This document shows positions 1-7,863 of a stretch of DNA of 64,000 nucleotides, in pieces (the stretch's first letter is position 1; each line of letters opens with the position of its first letter). The position numbers and the translations under genes were made by a program. The notes under the pieces were generated by a model. That model saw only the letters and a program-made list of their open reading frames with translations, searched no databases and was not told the DNA's origin. Origin of the DNA: JADJSS01 sp964490845 (GTDB lineage: Bacteria; Bacteroidota; Bacteroidia; Chitinophagales; JADIYW01); the NCBI GenBank assembly GCA_964490845.1, contig CAZBED010000003.1:258274-322273 (forward strand). The letters run 5' to 3'.

Positions 1-310
1 TGGCATAGTAAATCATAGCCGGCCTTGCCCAATAGATGGCACCCAGGCACATCGGACAGGGCTCACAAGATGTATACACTTCGCAACCATCGAGCTGAAA
101 TGTATTCAGGTTTTTGCAGGCATCACGTATGGCCACCACTTCAGCATGTGCCGTCGGATCATTCGTGGATGTTACCTGATTATATCCCTCGCCAACAATT
201 TTTCCGTCTTTTACTATCACGCACCCAAACGGGCCGCCTTTACCGCCTTGCATCCCGGTTTCCGACAACTCGATGGCGCGTTGCATAAATATCTGTTTAT
301 CCGTTTTCAT
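1..310 (-). CDS. Guanine deaminase-like nucleoside deaminase (3' part missing)
   Basis: Partial gene read leftward from an ATG at 310 and cut by the window edge after about 103 codons. The translation carries the cytidine/deoxycytidylate deaminase zinc signature: the HAE motif in NDPTAHAEVVAIRDA and the paired cysteines in SCEPCPMCLGAIYWAR. The PTAHAE context and the AIYWAR ending fit the GuaD branch of small guanine deaminases (guanine to xanthine plus ammonia, cytosolic) better than TadA. This is family knowledge; the specificity-determining C-terminus lies outside the window. A TACTTTTA sequence four bases before the ATG resembles the promoter box seen elsewhere in the window. The gene is divergent from the phosphate transporter. 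Confidence 0.8.
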   Translation of the reverse strand, partial: MKTDKQIFMQRAIELSETGMQGGKGGPFGCVIVKDGKIVGEGYNQVTSTNDPTAHAEVVAIRDACKNLNTFQLDGCEVYTSCEPCPMCLGAIYWARPAMIYYA

Positions 311-434
311 TCGCTAAAAGTAATAAAAAAGGGATTCTTAGCGTTTATTGTGAATCTATTTTCCGGCTGAAGACCTGTTAAAAATCATATTCTCTATTCA
401 TCTAATTTGCTTATTTTTATAAAACAAATTTCTC

Positions 435-1430
435 ATGACTCCTGAAGCCTGGCTGATTGCATTAATCGTTATTTCGCTTTCATTTGACTTCCTGAACGGA
501 TTTCATGACAGTGCCAATGTGGTGGCCACCATGATTTCTTCCAGGGCAATGTCAGGCAAAGCTGCACTGTTGCTGGCAGCGGTGGCAAATCTGGTAGGAC
601 CCTTCCTTTTCGGAGTAGCGGTAGCACATACGGTGGGGGACGAAGTGGCGGTTTCAAAACACATCACAATTACTGTCGTTGTAGCCGCATTACTCAGCGC
701 AAGCATCTGGAATCTGGTGACATGGTATTTCGGTATTCCCGCCAGTTCATCCCACGGTCTGATAGGCGGTATTATCGGAGCGGTAATTGCCGGCTCCGGG
801 CCGGCGGCCATTAAGATGGCAGGGGTTTGGAAAATTATTATCGCATTGCTGATTTCACCCGTCATCGGATTTACAGCAGGTTGGCTGATTATGCTCATTA
901 CCCGAAAAATCTTAAAAGATGCTTCGCCGAAAGCGGATACGGCGCTGAAGTATGCGCAAGTACCTACGGCTATCGCCTTAGCGCTGAGCCATGGCACCAA
1001 CGATGCGCAGAAAACAATGGGAGTCATCACGATGGGGCTGGTGGTATTAGGGTTCCAACAGGAATTTGTGGTGCACTGGTGGGTTATTCTTATAAGTGCC
1101 ACGGCGATTGGTTTAGGAACCGCATTAGGTGGCTGGCGCATTATCCATACCTTAGGAGGTAAATTTTACCGCATACGCCCCATCCATAGTTTTACTTCCC
1201 AGTTATCTTCCGCGCTGGTTATACTAACCTCTTCATTTTTAGGAGGGCCGGTCAGTACCACACAGGTGGTCAGTATGTCCATCATGGGCGCCGGTGCCGG
1301 CGACAGGGTTTCAAAAGTCCGATGGACAGTATTAAAAGATATTTTTTTAGCATGGGTACTGACAGTACCGATTACAGCCATACTTTCCGCTGTTTTATAT
1401 TTTATTGTTCACTTTATTTCTAAAGTTTAA
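435..1430 (+). CDS. pit: PiT-family inorganic phosphate transporter
   Basis: A 331-residue integral membrane protein of the PiT family (cation-coupled phosphate uptake across the inner membrane). Both halves of the family signature are visible: GFHDSANV at about residues 22-29 and LSHGTNDAQ at about 184-192, each within hydrophobic helices. The length suits the compact bacterial/archaeal PiT type rather than the longer E. coli PitA. It is followed after 3 bases by a DUF47/PhoU-like gene, the standard PiT partner, so the two are almost certainly one transcription unit. ATG start; a TATTTTTA promoter-like sequence lies about 20 bases upstream. Confidence 0.95.
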   Translation: MTPEAWLIALIVISLSFDFLNGFHDSANVVATMISSRAMSGKAALLLAAVANLVGPFLFGVAVAHTVGDEVAVSKHITITVVVAALLSASIWNLVTWYFGIPASSSHGLIGGIIGAVIAGSGPAAIKMAGVWKIIIALLISPVIGFTAGWLIMLITRKILKDASPKADTALKYAQVPTAIALALSHGTNDAQKTMGVITMGLVVLGFQQEFVVHWWVILISATAIGLGTALGGWRIIHTLGGKFYRIRPIHSFTSQLSSALVILTSSFLGGPVSTTQVVSMSIMGAGAGDRVSKVRWTVLKDIFLAWVLTVPITAILSAVLYFIVHFISKV

Positions 1431-1433
1431 CCG

Positions 1434-2060
1434 ATGGGACTATTTGGTACAAAAGATGAAAAAGATGACAAGTTTATCCTGCAGCTCATTGAACAGTCAA
1501 AGAAGACACATTCAACCATTGTTTTTTTGGAACATTCACTGGATGATGACAATGCCTCTAAAATAGAGCATATCAAAAATATCATCAGCGAAATTGAAGA
1601 AATACGCAGAGTGCTGATTGACGACCTCCACAATACCTTTATCACGCCGATAGACCGGGAGGATATTTATAACATCTCAAATGCATTGTCTGAAATGGTG
1701 GATTACGCCCTGACAACGGTAGAAGAAATGCACATTTTAAAAGTAGTCCCGGATGAATACATCCGAAAGATGATCACGCTGGTGCGCAGGCAAACTGAAG
1801 AGCTGCAAGCCGCCATGGAGCGGCTAAGCAAAAATCCGAGAGTGGCAGGAGAACATACCTTTGTTGTAAAAACGCTGGAAAAAGAAGTGGAGCAATTATA
1901 CAGAAAAGCGGTAAGAGATTTGTTTGACACCCCAATAGACCTTAATACCCTGGGGCATCTATTTTATAACCGGGAAGTTTACCGCCATATTTCCAACATG
2001 TCGGACAGAGCGGAAGCGGCGGCTAATGTGTTTGGTATGGTAGTGATGAAGTTATCATAG
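1434..2060 (+). CDS. DUF47 family PhoU-like phosphate transport accessory protein
   Basis: A 208-residue, highly charged, helical cytosolic protein beginning MGLFGTKDEKDD, of the DUF47 (PhoU-like) family. The family is typically encoded beside PiT transporters and is thought to regulate phosphate uptake or bind metal-phosphate. No membrane segment or signal peptide is present. The start lies 3 bases behind the pit stop codon, which supports co-transcription and coupled translation. The role is inferred from family and context; no catalytic motif is expected. Confidence 0.9.
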   Translation: MGLFGTKDEKDDKFILQLIEQSKKTHSTIVFLEHSLDDDNASKIEHIKNIISEIEEIRRVLIDDLHNTFITPIDREDIYNISNALSEMVDYALTTVEEMHILKVVPDEYIRKMITLVRRQTEELQAAMERLSKNPRVAGEHTFVVKTLEKEVEQLYRKAVRDLFDTPIDLNTLGHLFYNREVYRHISNMSDRAEAAANVFGMVVMKLS

Positions 2061-2115
2061 ATTTTTATACCTTTCGTAGTCCGCATTACATAACCTAATT
2101 TATACCGACAGCATT

Positions 2116-4077
2116 TTGACAGAATCGGGTGACATAAGGAATAAACTGAGTCCGCACGGAATACTGATTACCATGGGTATCATCTTTGGAGATATCGGGA
2201 CTTCTCCGCTTTATGTGATGAAAGCGATTATCGGGAATAATATAATCAGCAAGGAACTGATTATGGGCGGAGCTTCCTGTATCTTCTGGACATTACTGAT
2301 TATCACTTCTTTCAAATACGTTTATCTGGCGCTGAAAGCAGACAACCAGGGCGAAGGCGGAATATTCGCCCTGTACGGGCTGGTTAAACATCATCCCGCC
2401 AAATGGCCGCTGATAGCCGCCTTGATTGGCTGTTCCACGCTGATTGCAGATGGTTTCATCACACCACCCATTTCTATCTCATCCGCAGTAGAGGGTCTGG
2501 ATATTTTGTATCCTCATCTTCCAACAATTCCTATTGTATTGACTATTTTATTACTGTTGTTCGTATTCCAGCAATTCGGAACCAGTACCATTGGCAAAAC
2601 ATTCGGTCCCATCATGTTGCTGTGGTTTTCTGCTATCGGCATATTGGGTGTACTACAAATACTCCGTCATCCTGAAATATTAAACGCGTGGAATCCGTAC
2701 TATGCCATTCACTTATTGACAAAATATCCGGGTGGATTCTGGATTTTAGGTGCCGTATTTTTGTGCACGACCGGAGCTGAAGCATTGTATGCAGATCTGG
2801 GACATTGCGGAAAAAGCAATATACAGGTAAGCTGGTTATTTGTACTGTCCTGCCTGATTTTAAATTACCTCGGCCAATCCGCCTGGTGCTTACAACACGA
2901 AGGAGAAATGCTGAATATTGGAAGTACGTTCTATGCTATCGTACCGAAACATTTATTGACTTACTTTATCATCCTTGCCACTATAGCGACCATCATAGCC
3001 AGCCAGGCCCTGATCAGCGGGTGTTTCACTCTGGTAAGCGAAGCTATAAAACAGCGTCTGTGGGTAAACTTAAGGGTAGATTATCCCGCGGAATCCAAAG
3101 GGCAGATTTATATTCCGGCCATCAACTGGCTGCTGTTTGTCGGATGCATCATCATTATTATTCTTTTCAGAGAATCCAGCAATATGGAAGCCGCCTATGG
3201 TCTCACCATTACCATAGACATGATTATGACTACCGGATTGCTGATGTTATTTTTCCGCTTAGAAAAGAAACCACTCCTTATAATTGCAGCATTAGGCCTT
3301 ACTTTCTTTTCGATAGAATTTATTTTCCTGCTCTCCAATATGCGCAAGTTCTTTTATGGCGGCTGGTTTACTTTTTTTATCGCATCCATCTCATTCATGC
3401 TGTTATTTTTCCTTCATCGTGCCCGCTCTATCCGAGACGGATACAACCAGATGGTGGATCTCGATGATTTTGTTCCTATGTTCAACGCTATTATAGATGA
3501 CAACAGTATTCCAAAGGAGGCGACCAATCTGGTGTTCATGTCCCGAAAGTCGAAAAAAACGGCTCAGGTAGATTCCAACATTATTTATTCCATATTTCAG
3601 CGAAACCCGAAAAGGGCGGATGTCTATTGGTTTATACATGTGGATATATTAGACTATCCGAATGAGCACGACAAAAATTATTATGTAAAAACCATCATTC
3701 CGGGAAAAGTATTCTTTGTTCGGCTGGAATTTGGATTTAAGGTAAAACACAAGGTAAACAGGCTGTTTCATAAAATCGTGGAAGAGATGATACAAAGCGG
3801 AGAGGTGGATGAGTTAAGCCGTTATCCTTCGATGAGGGAACATAATATTCCGGCTGATTTTAAATTTGTGTTCGTCAAACCAAAACTTTCCGAAGACAAT
3901 GATTTGAAACCGCGTACAAGGCTGGTGATGAATGTGTATGAATTCCTGACCAACATGAGCTATCCTCCGTATAAGGATTTTGGGCTGGATACTTCTTATA
4001 TTGAAATTGAAGCAACTCCTTTAAATTTCCATTTAACCAATAAACTTACCCTGCAAAGAAAGGAGAGGATGGAGTAG
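2116..4077 (+). CDS. kup: Kup-type potassium uptake protein
   Basis: A 653-residue membrane protein matching the Kup/HAK/KT family of H+-coupled K+ importers. GDIGTSPLYV, the family hallmark, lies at about residues 25-34. About twelve hydrophobic segments fill the first 450 residues, and a soluble C-terminal domain of about 200 residues follows, as in E. coli Kup. The start is TTG; the next in-frame methionine (GILITMG) falls inside the first helix, so TTG is preferred. The gene stands alone, 55 bases behind the phosphate pair and convergent with the radical SAM gene, with only 5 bases between the stops. Confidence 0.93.
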   Translation: MTESGDIRNKLSPHGILITMGIIFGDIGTSPLYVMKAIIGNNIISKELIMGGASCIFWTLLIITSFKYVYLALKADNQGEGGIFALYGLVKHHPAKWPLIAALIGCSTLIADGFITPPISISSAVEGLDILYPHLPTIPIVLTILLLLFVFQQFGTSTIGKTFGPIMLLWFSAIGILGVLQILRHPEILNAWNPYYAIHLLTKYPGGFWILGAVFLCTTGAEALYADLGHCGKSNIQVSWLFVLSCLILNYLGQSAWCLQHEGEMLNIGSTFYAIVPKHLLTYFIILATIATIIASQALISGCFTLVSEAIKQRLWVNLRVDYPAESKGQIYIPAINWLLFVGCIIIIILFRESSNMEAAYGLTITIDMIMTTGLLMLFFRLEKKPLLIIAALGLTFFSIEFIFLLSNMRKFFYGGWFTFFIASISFMLLFFLHRARSIRDGYNQMVDLDDFVPMFNAIIDDNSIPKEATNLVFMSRKSKKTAQVDSNIIYSIFQRNPKRADVYWFIHVDILDYPNEHDKNYYVKTIIPGKVFFVRLEFGFKVKHKVNRLFHKIVEEMIQSGEVDELSRYPSMREHNIPADFKFVFVKPKLSEDNDLKPRTRLVMNVYEFLTNMSYPPYKDFGLDTSYIEIEATPLNFHLTNKLTLQRKERME

Positions 4078-4082
4078 TAAAA

Positions 4083-5141
4083 CTAGAACAAGGAAATCTG
4101 GCCGTTTATTTTAGGGTCGAATAAATTACTAGTTAAATCCGGAATCATTCTTCCTCTGAAAAACTTATTTCTGGCTATCTCTATTTGCTGTTTGATGGAA
4201 TGTGCAATAACGCCTTCTCCGCGCATACGCCTGCCGGATTGAAAATCCTGAATCTGTCCGCCATGGGCGGCTTTGGTTTGATTTAATATTTTGTCCTTCC
4301 TTCCCGGAAATGCCTTCTCCAGCCAGTCAGTAAATACCTGTTCCACTTCACCCGGCAATCTCAGTATATTATATCCGATACCTGATGCTCCGGCATCTGC
4401 CGCGGCTTTAGCAATCTTCATAATTTCAATATCCGTCAGCCCGGGAATTATCGGCGCGATATTCACCATTACCGGAATCCCCGCTTTTGAAAACACATCT
4501 ACCGTTTCCAATCGTTTTTTGGCAGATGCCGTCCGCGGCTCCATTTTGCGGCGAATCTCTTCGTCCAGTGTAGTGATGCTGATGACGACATTTACCAGTT
4601 TCAGCTTTGCCATCTCGTGCAGTATATCTATATCACGCTGAATGAGGCTGTTTTTGGTGATGATGCCGACAGGATGTCTGTGGTCGAGTAATAGTTGCAA
4701 CAATTGTCTCGTTATTTCCAGTTTGCGTTCTATGGGTTGGTAACAATCGGTATTGCCGGAAAGCATTATAGGACTGGGTTTCCAGGATTTTCTGGAAAGC
4801 GTCTGACGCAACAAATCTGGTGCGTTCTTCTTTACCAGAATAACGCGCTCAAAATCCAGTCCGGCGTTATACCCCCAATATGGATGGGTGTTTCGGGCAT
4901 AACAATAAGTGCATCCATGCTCACAGCCCTCATACGGATTCATGGAATAATCGAGCGGAACATCTTTACTCTTTACCGGATTGACTATTGTTTTTGGAAA
5001 AACCTCGATGTATTTAGTCAGTAGGTTTGGTGCATCCCCGTCTTCTGCATATTCTTTCTCATCGTAATTCAGTGATGAATAACGATTCGTCAGGTTGCTT
5101 TGAGCACCTCTGCCTTTTTGCATCAGTGGATTTGATTTCAT
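4083..5141 (-). CDS. PA0069-family radical SAM protein
   Basis: A cytosolic radical SAM enzyme of about 352 residues. The [4Fe-4S]/SAM motif is CEHGCTYC (C-x3-C-x2-C, the fourth position aromatic as usual), preceded by MNPYEG. The overall pattern (KGRGA near the N-terminus, SGNTDCYQPIE, GIITKN) fits the PA0069/Rv2578c family, distantly related to spore photoproduct lyase. The substrate of this family is unknown. I chose the ATG at 5141 because the KGRGA segment then starts near the N-terminus; an in-frame ATG at 5165 would add eight residues. A perfect 7-base inverted repeat (5141-5159) overlaps the A of the chosen ATG and extends upstream. Confidence 0.85.
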   Translation of the reverse strand: MKSNPLMQKGRGAQSNLTNRYSSLNYDEKEYAEDGDAPNLLTKYIEVFPKTIVNPVKSKDVPLDYSMNPYEGCEHGCTYCYARNTHPYWGYNAGLDFERVILVKKNAPDLLRQTLSRKSWKPSPIMLSGNTDCYQPIERKLEITRQLLQLLLDHRHPVGIITKNSLIQRDIDILHEMAKLKLVNVVISITTLDEEIRRKMEPRTASAKKRLETVDVFSKAGIPVMVNIAPIIPGLTDIEIMKIAKAAADAGASGIGYNILRLPGEVEQVFTDWLEKAFPGRKDKILNQTKAAHGGQIQDFQSGRRMRGEGVIAHSIKQQIEIARNKFFRGRMIPDLTSNLFDPKINGQISLF

Positions 5142-5159
5142 GCCTATTGAATATAGGCA
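5141..5159. repeat. Inverted repeat at the start of the radical SAM gene
   Basis: TGCCTAT and ATAGGCA are perfect inverted repeats separated by five bases. They sit at the likely start codon of the leftward radical SAM gene, so the RNA could fold a small hairpin there or the DNA could bind a dimeric regulator. If the upstream ATG at 5165 is the real start, the repeat is simply coding. Function is inference. Confidence 0.4.
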
Positions 5160-5218
5160 ATGCATCAGATTAAAGGAAGAAGTATTTTGTTAAGATTTTT
5201 GAGTGCTGTTTTTTATCT

Positions 5219-6175
5219 CTAAACCAATTCCTTACATATAGCGGAAATGGTTTTGACATCTCCCATTGTATAATAATGCAGGCACGGCACTCCAAAGCTG
5301 ACCAGCTCTTTGCTCTGTTCAATACACCATTCAATGCCAATCTGTTTTACCTCCGCATCGTCTTTGCATTTTTTGGCCTCGTTGACCAACGCTTCCGGCA
5401 TATTAATAAAGAAAGCTGCCGGAATGCTGTTTAACTGTCCCATCTTAGTAATAGGTTTTATCCCCGGGATAATAGGTACATTAATACCTATTCTCTGGCA
5501 ATCCTCCACAAACCTGAAATACGCCTTATTGTCAAAAAACATTTGCGTTACGATGTAATCAGCACCCGCATCTATTTTCTGTTTGAGGTATAACAAGTCC
5601 TGTTCGTAATTCGCCGCTTCAAAATGTTTTTCCGGATATCCGGCCACGCCAATACAGAAATCTGTTTTCACCGGATTGAATAAATCATTATCCAGGTATT
5701 TTCCGTTATTCATATCATCTATCTGCTTCACCAGATCCAGCGCAAAGGGATGGCCGTCCGGTTCGGGTACAAATTTCTTTTCCAGTTTGCGTGCATCACC
5801 GCGGAGAGCTAAAATATTCTGAACGCCTAAAAAGCCCAAATCTATCAGCGCATTTTCCGTTTCTTCCTTGCTAAATCCCCCACACAAAAAATGTGGTACC
5901 GCCTCCACATTGTACCGATATTTGATGGCCGCACAGATACCGACTGTTCCCGGACGTTTTCGAACAGCTATTTTTTCAAAATAACCGCTTGGGGTTTGTT
6001 TGTACTCAAATTCCTCCCTGTGATAGGTCACATCAATAAAGGGGGGTTGAAATTCCATCAAAGGATCCAGTATCTTGGTAATGGAATCAATACTTTTTCC
6101 CTTCAGGGGTGGCAATATCTCAAATGAAACGAGCGTCTTTTCCTTATTTTGTGCTAATATGTCGGTTACTTTCAT
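5219..6175 (-). CDS. metF: 5,10-methylenetetrahydrofolate reductase
   Basis: A 318-residue cytosolic flavoprotein of the MetF family, reducing 5,10-methylene-THF to 5-methyl-THF, the methyl donor for methionine synthase. The N-terminus SFEILPPLKG is the usual first beta strand with the catalytic Glu. The central VTQMFFDN and PGIKPI segments are typical of the TIM barrel. The length is slightly above the 290-300 of enterobacterial MetF. The gene is divergent from the riboswitch-controlled metH unit, sharing a 292-base intergenic region, so enzyme and consumer are neighbours. An exact TAnnTTTG box (6201-6208, minus strand) lies 25 bases before the ATG. Confidence 0.95.
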   Translation of the reverse strand: MKVTDILAQNKEKTLVSFEILPPLKGKSIDSITKILDPLMEFQPPFIDVTYHREEFEYKQTPSGYFEKIAVRKRPGTVGICAAIKYRYNVEAVPHFLCGGFSKEETENALIDLGFLGVQNILALRGDARKLEKKFVPEPDGHPFALDLVKQIDDMNNGKYLDNDLFNPVKTDFCIGVAGYPEKHFEAANYEQDLLYLKQKIDAGADYIVTQMFFDNKAYFRFVEDCQRIGINVPIIPGIKPITKMGQLNSIPAAFFINMPEALVNEAKKCKDDAEVKQIGIEWCIEQSKELVSFGVPCLHYYTMGDVKTISAICKELV

Positions 6176-6200
6176 GAATTCTTTTTGTGAAAATGAACTG

Positions 6201-6208
6201 CAAACTTA
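6201..6208 (-). promoter_or_regulatory. Promoter box of metF (TAAGTTTG)
   Basis: An exact match to the Bacteroidetes -7 consensus TAnnTTTG on the minus strand, 25 bases before the metF ATG. This predicts a leader of roughly 20 bases. No clear -33 TTG was found at the expected spacing. Confidence 0.5.
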
Positions 6209-6249
6209 CGAATTCACAAAATTAATTTTTAGTATAATACAAAAATTCG

Positions 6250-6257
6250 TACTTTTG
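6250..6257 (+). promoter_or_regulatory. Promoter box of the SAM-riboswitch/metH unit (TACTTTTG)
   Basis: An exact TAnnTTTG match about 28 bases before the first paired base of the SAM-I riboswitch, which places the transcription start a short way ahead of the aptamer, as expected. Promoter function is inferred from the consensus and position. Confidence 0.55.
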
Positions 6258-6284
6258 GACGCTAATATTTGTTCTTTACATACC

Positions 6285-6402
6285 AACTTATTTTGAAAGG
6301 TGGAGGGAGTAGGCCCTGAGAAACCTTAGCAACCCTAAACATCTGATGTTTGGAAGGTGCTAAATCCTATCCAGACTACCCTTGTCTGGAAAAGATAAGA
6401 TG
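6285..6402 (+). ncRNA. SAM-I (S-box) riboswitch upstream of metH
   Basis: The conserved SAM-I core is present: GGTGGAGGGA, then GGCCCTGAGAAACC, then GCAACC, then AAGGTGCTAAATCC, ending in AGATAAGATGAG. P1 is closed by CTTAT (6287-6291) with ATAAG (6395-6399). P3 is AAACAT/ATGTTT and P4 is a perfect CCAGAC/GTCTGG hairpin. SAM binding is expected to switch off the methionine synthase unit. The expression platform is not obvious. A TGAGT/ACTCA pair (6401-6417) overlaps the 3' edge of P1, and a TTCAC/GTGAA hairpin (6446-6462) sits just before the metH ATG. That would suit control of translation rather than a U-tract terminator, but this is inference. Confidence 0.93.
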
Positions 6403-6467
6403 AGTTCAGCCCACTCAAAATATAGTTGTCAGTTCAGAATGCATTTTCACAAAAAAAGTGAATACTT

Positions 6468-7490
6468 ATGAATGAATTACTCTATAAAATCGCGCAGGAG
6501 CGCATCCTTATCCTGGATGGAGCAATGGGTACCATGATACAGCGTTATAAACTGGAAGAAGAAGACTACCGGGGTGCGCGCTTTAAAAACCACCCGTATC
6601 CGCTGAAAGGCAATAATGATTTATTGTCTATCACCCGGCCGGATATCATCAAGGCCATCCACCGGCAGTATTTTGAAGCCAGTGCCGATATTGTGGAAAC
6701 CAACACTTTCAGCGGAACCACCATTGCTCAGGCGGATTATCATCTCGAAGATGCCGTTTATGATATTAATTTCCAAAGTGCGAAAATCGCCAGAGAAGTA
6801 GCCGATGAGCTGACCGCTAAAGAGCCGGACAAACCCCGTTTTGTAGCAGGCGCCATGGGGCCCACCAACCGGACCTGCTCCATCTCACCGGATGTGAACG
6901 ACCCGGGTTTCCGGGCAGTAACCTTTGATGAACTGGTAAAAGCGTACTACGAACAGGCGAAAGCCCTTATCGAAGGCGGCGTGGATATTTTACTGATTGA
7001 AACCATCTTTGACACCCTCAATGCGAAAGCCGCGTTATTTGCTGTTCAAACATTATTTGAAGACATCGGCAAAGAATATCCCGTCATGATTTCGGGAACA
7101 ATCACGGATGCCAGCGGCAGAACCCTGAGCGGACAAACGACGGAAGCGTTTTTAATTTCGCTGTCGCATGTGCCATTATTCTCTATTGGACTAAACTGTG
7201 CATTAGGCGCTAAAGAACTGAGGCCATACCTGCAGATACTGGCCAAAGAAGCGCCGTTTCTGGTAAGTGCCTATCCGAATGCGGGACTGCCGAATGCATT
7301 CGGAGCGTATGATGAGACACCGGATATCATGGGTCAGCAAATCCGTGAATTCCTGGAGCTGGGGCTTGTCAATATCTTAGGCGGATGTTGTGGCACTACA
7401 CCCGATCATATCAGGCGTATCGCAGAGATAGCCAAAGAATATAAACCAAGAATTTTTGTCGGTCAATGGTCAATGGCTGACAGTCAATAG
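6468..7490 (+). CDS. metH: Methionine synthase, homocysteine-binding (N-terminal) part
   Basis: A 340-residue homocysteine S-methyltransferase domain equal to the first module of B12-dependent MetH. Zinc ligands are visible as Cys244 (GLNCALG) and Cys307-Cys308 (GGCCGTTPDH); the N-terminal ILDGAMGTMIQ is diagnostic. Together with the 901-residue protein at 7864 it makes a complete two-polypeptide MetH, which methylates homocysteine from 5-methyl-THF. It is led by the SAM-I riboswitch. The C-terminus is odd: the last nine residues (VGQWSMADSQ region) are encoded by a 7-base-period repeat at 7461-7490. This suggests the original 3' end was altered when the downstream cassette arrived. Confidence 0.93.
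   Translation: MNELLYKIAQERILILDGAMGTMIQRYKLEEEDYRGARFKNHPYPLKGNNDLLSITRPDIIKAIHRQYFEASADIVETNTFSGTTIAQADYHLEDAVYDINFQSAKIAREVADELTAKEPDKPRFVAGAMGPTNRTCSISPDVNDPGFRAVTFDELVKAYYEQAKALIEGGVDILLIETIFDTLNAKAALFAVQTLFEDIGKEYPVMISGTITDASGRTLSGQTTEAFLISLSHVPLFSIGLNCALGAKELRPYLQILAKEAPFLVSAYPNAGLPNAFGAYDETPDIMGQQIREFLELGLVNILGGCCGTTPDHIRRIAEIAKEYKPRIFVGQWSMADSQ
7461..7490 (+). repeat. Heptamer-period repeat at the 3' end of metH part 1
   Basis: Units GGTCAAT, GGTCAAT, GGCTGAC and AGTCAAT follow each other with an exact 7-base period and end in the metH stop codon TAG. The period matches other degenerate heptamer repeats in the window (10565, 25190, 45122). It borders the four-helix-bundle gene insertion. 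Confidence 0.7.
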
Positions 7491-7498
7491 AAAGAATT

Positions 7499-7852
7499 AT
7501 GGCATTTAAGTTCGAAGGTTTGAGAGTTTGGCAAATGGCACTTGATTTAAGTGCTGAAGTCGATGAATTATCTTATTCATTTCCTAAAAGAGAAGAATAC
7601 GTATTATCGCCTCAAATTAGAAGGGCCGCAGATTCAATTGCATTAAATATTGCTGAGGGTTCAACAGGTCAGTCTTCAGCAGAATTTAAACGGTTTTTAG
7701 GTATCTCTTTAAGATCTGCAATTGAAGTAATTGGTTGTCTACACATCGGGAAAAAGAGGAAAATTATATCAGATGAACAATTCAGTCTGTTTTATGACAA
7801 ATTAACTACACTGATTAAATCAATTCAGGCACTTAGAAATTCATTAAAATAA
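7499..7852 (+). CDS. Four-helix bundle protein (S23 / 23S rRNA intervening-sequence family)
   Basis: A 117-residue protein beginning MAFKFEGLRVWQMALDL, with RAADSIALNIAEGST and EFKRFLGISLRSAIEV. This is the pattern of the small four-helix-bundle family first found in 23S rRNA intervening sequences and structurally related to the Avd protein of diversity-generating retroelements. Function is unknown; the family may bind nucleic acid. The gene lies between the two metH parts (8 bases after the first, 11 before the second) and is visibly more AT-rich than either. With the heptamer repeat beside it, it looks like an inserted cassette co-transcribed from the riboswitch promoter. No reverse transcriptase or template/variable repeat is nearby. 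Confidence 0.88.
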   Translation: MAFKFEGLRVWQMALDLSAEVDELSYSFPKREEYVLSPQIRRAADSIALNIAEGSTGQSSAEFKRFLGISLRSAIEVIGCLHIGKKRKIISDEQFSLFYDKLTTLIKSIQALRNSLK

Positions 7853-7863
7853 GTCAAAAATCT

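Noticed and set aside
503..1141. Long open frame (212 codons) opposite the phosphate transporter
   Set aside because: It is the complement of a clear PiT gene with hallmark motifs; codon bias of the transporter explains the open frame.
7499..7852. Avd-like protein as part of a diversity-generating retroelement
   Set aside because: The fold is related, but there is no reverse transcriptase, template repeat or variable repeat anywhere near.
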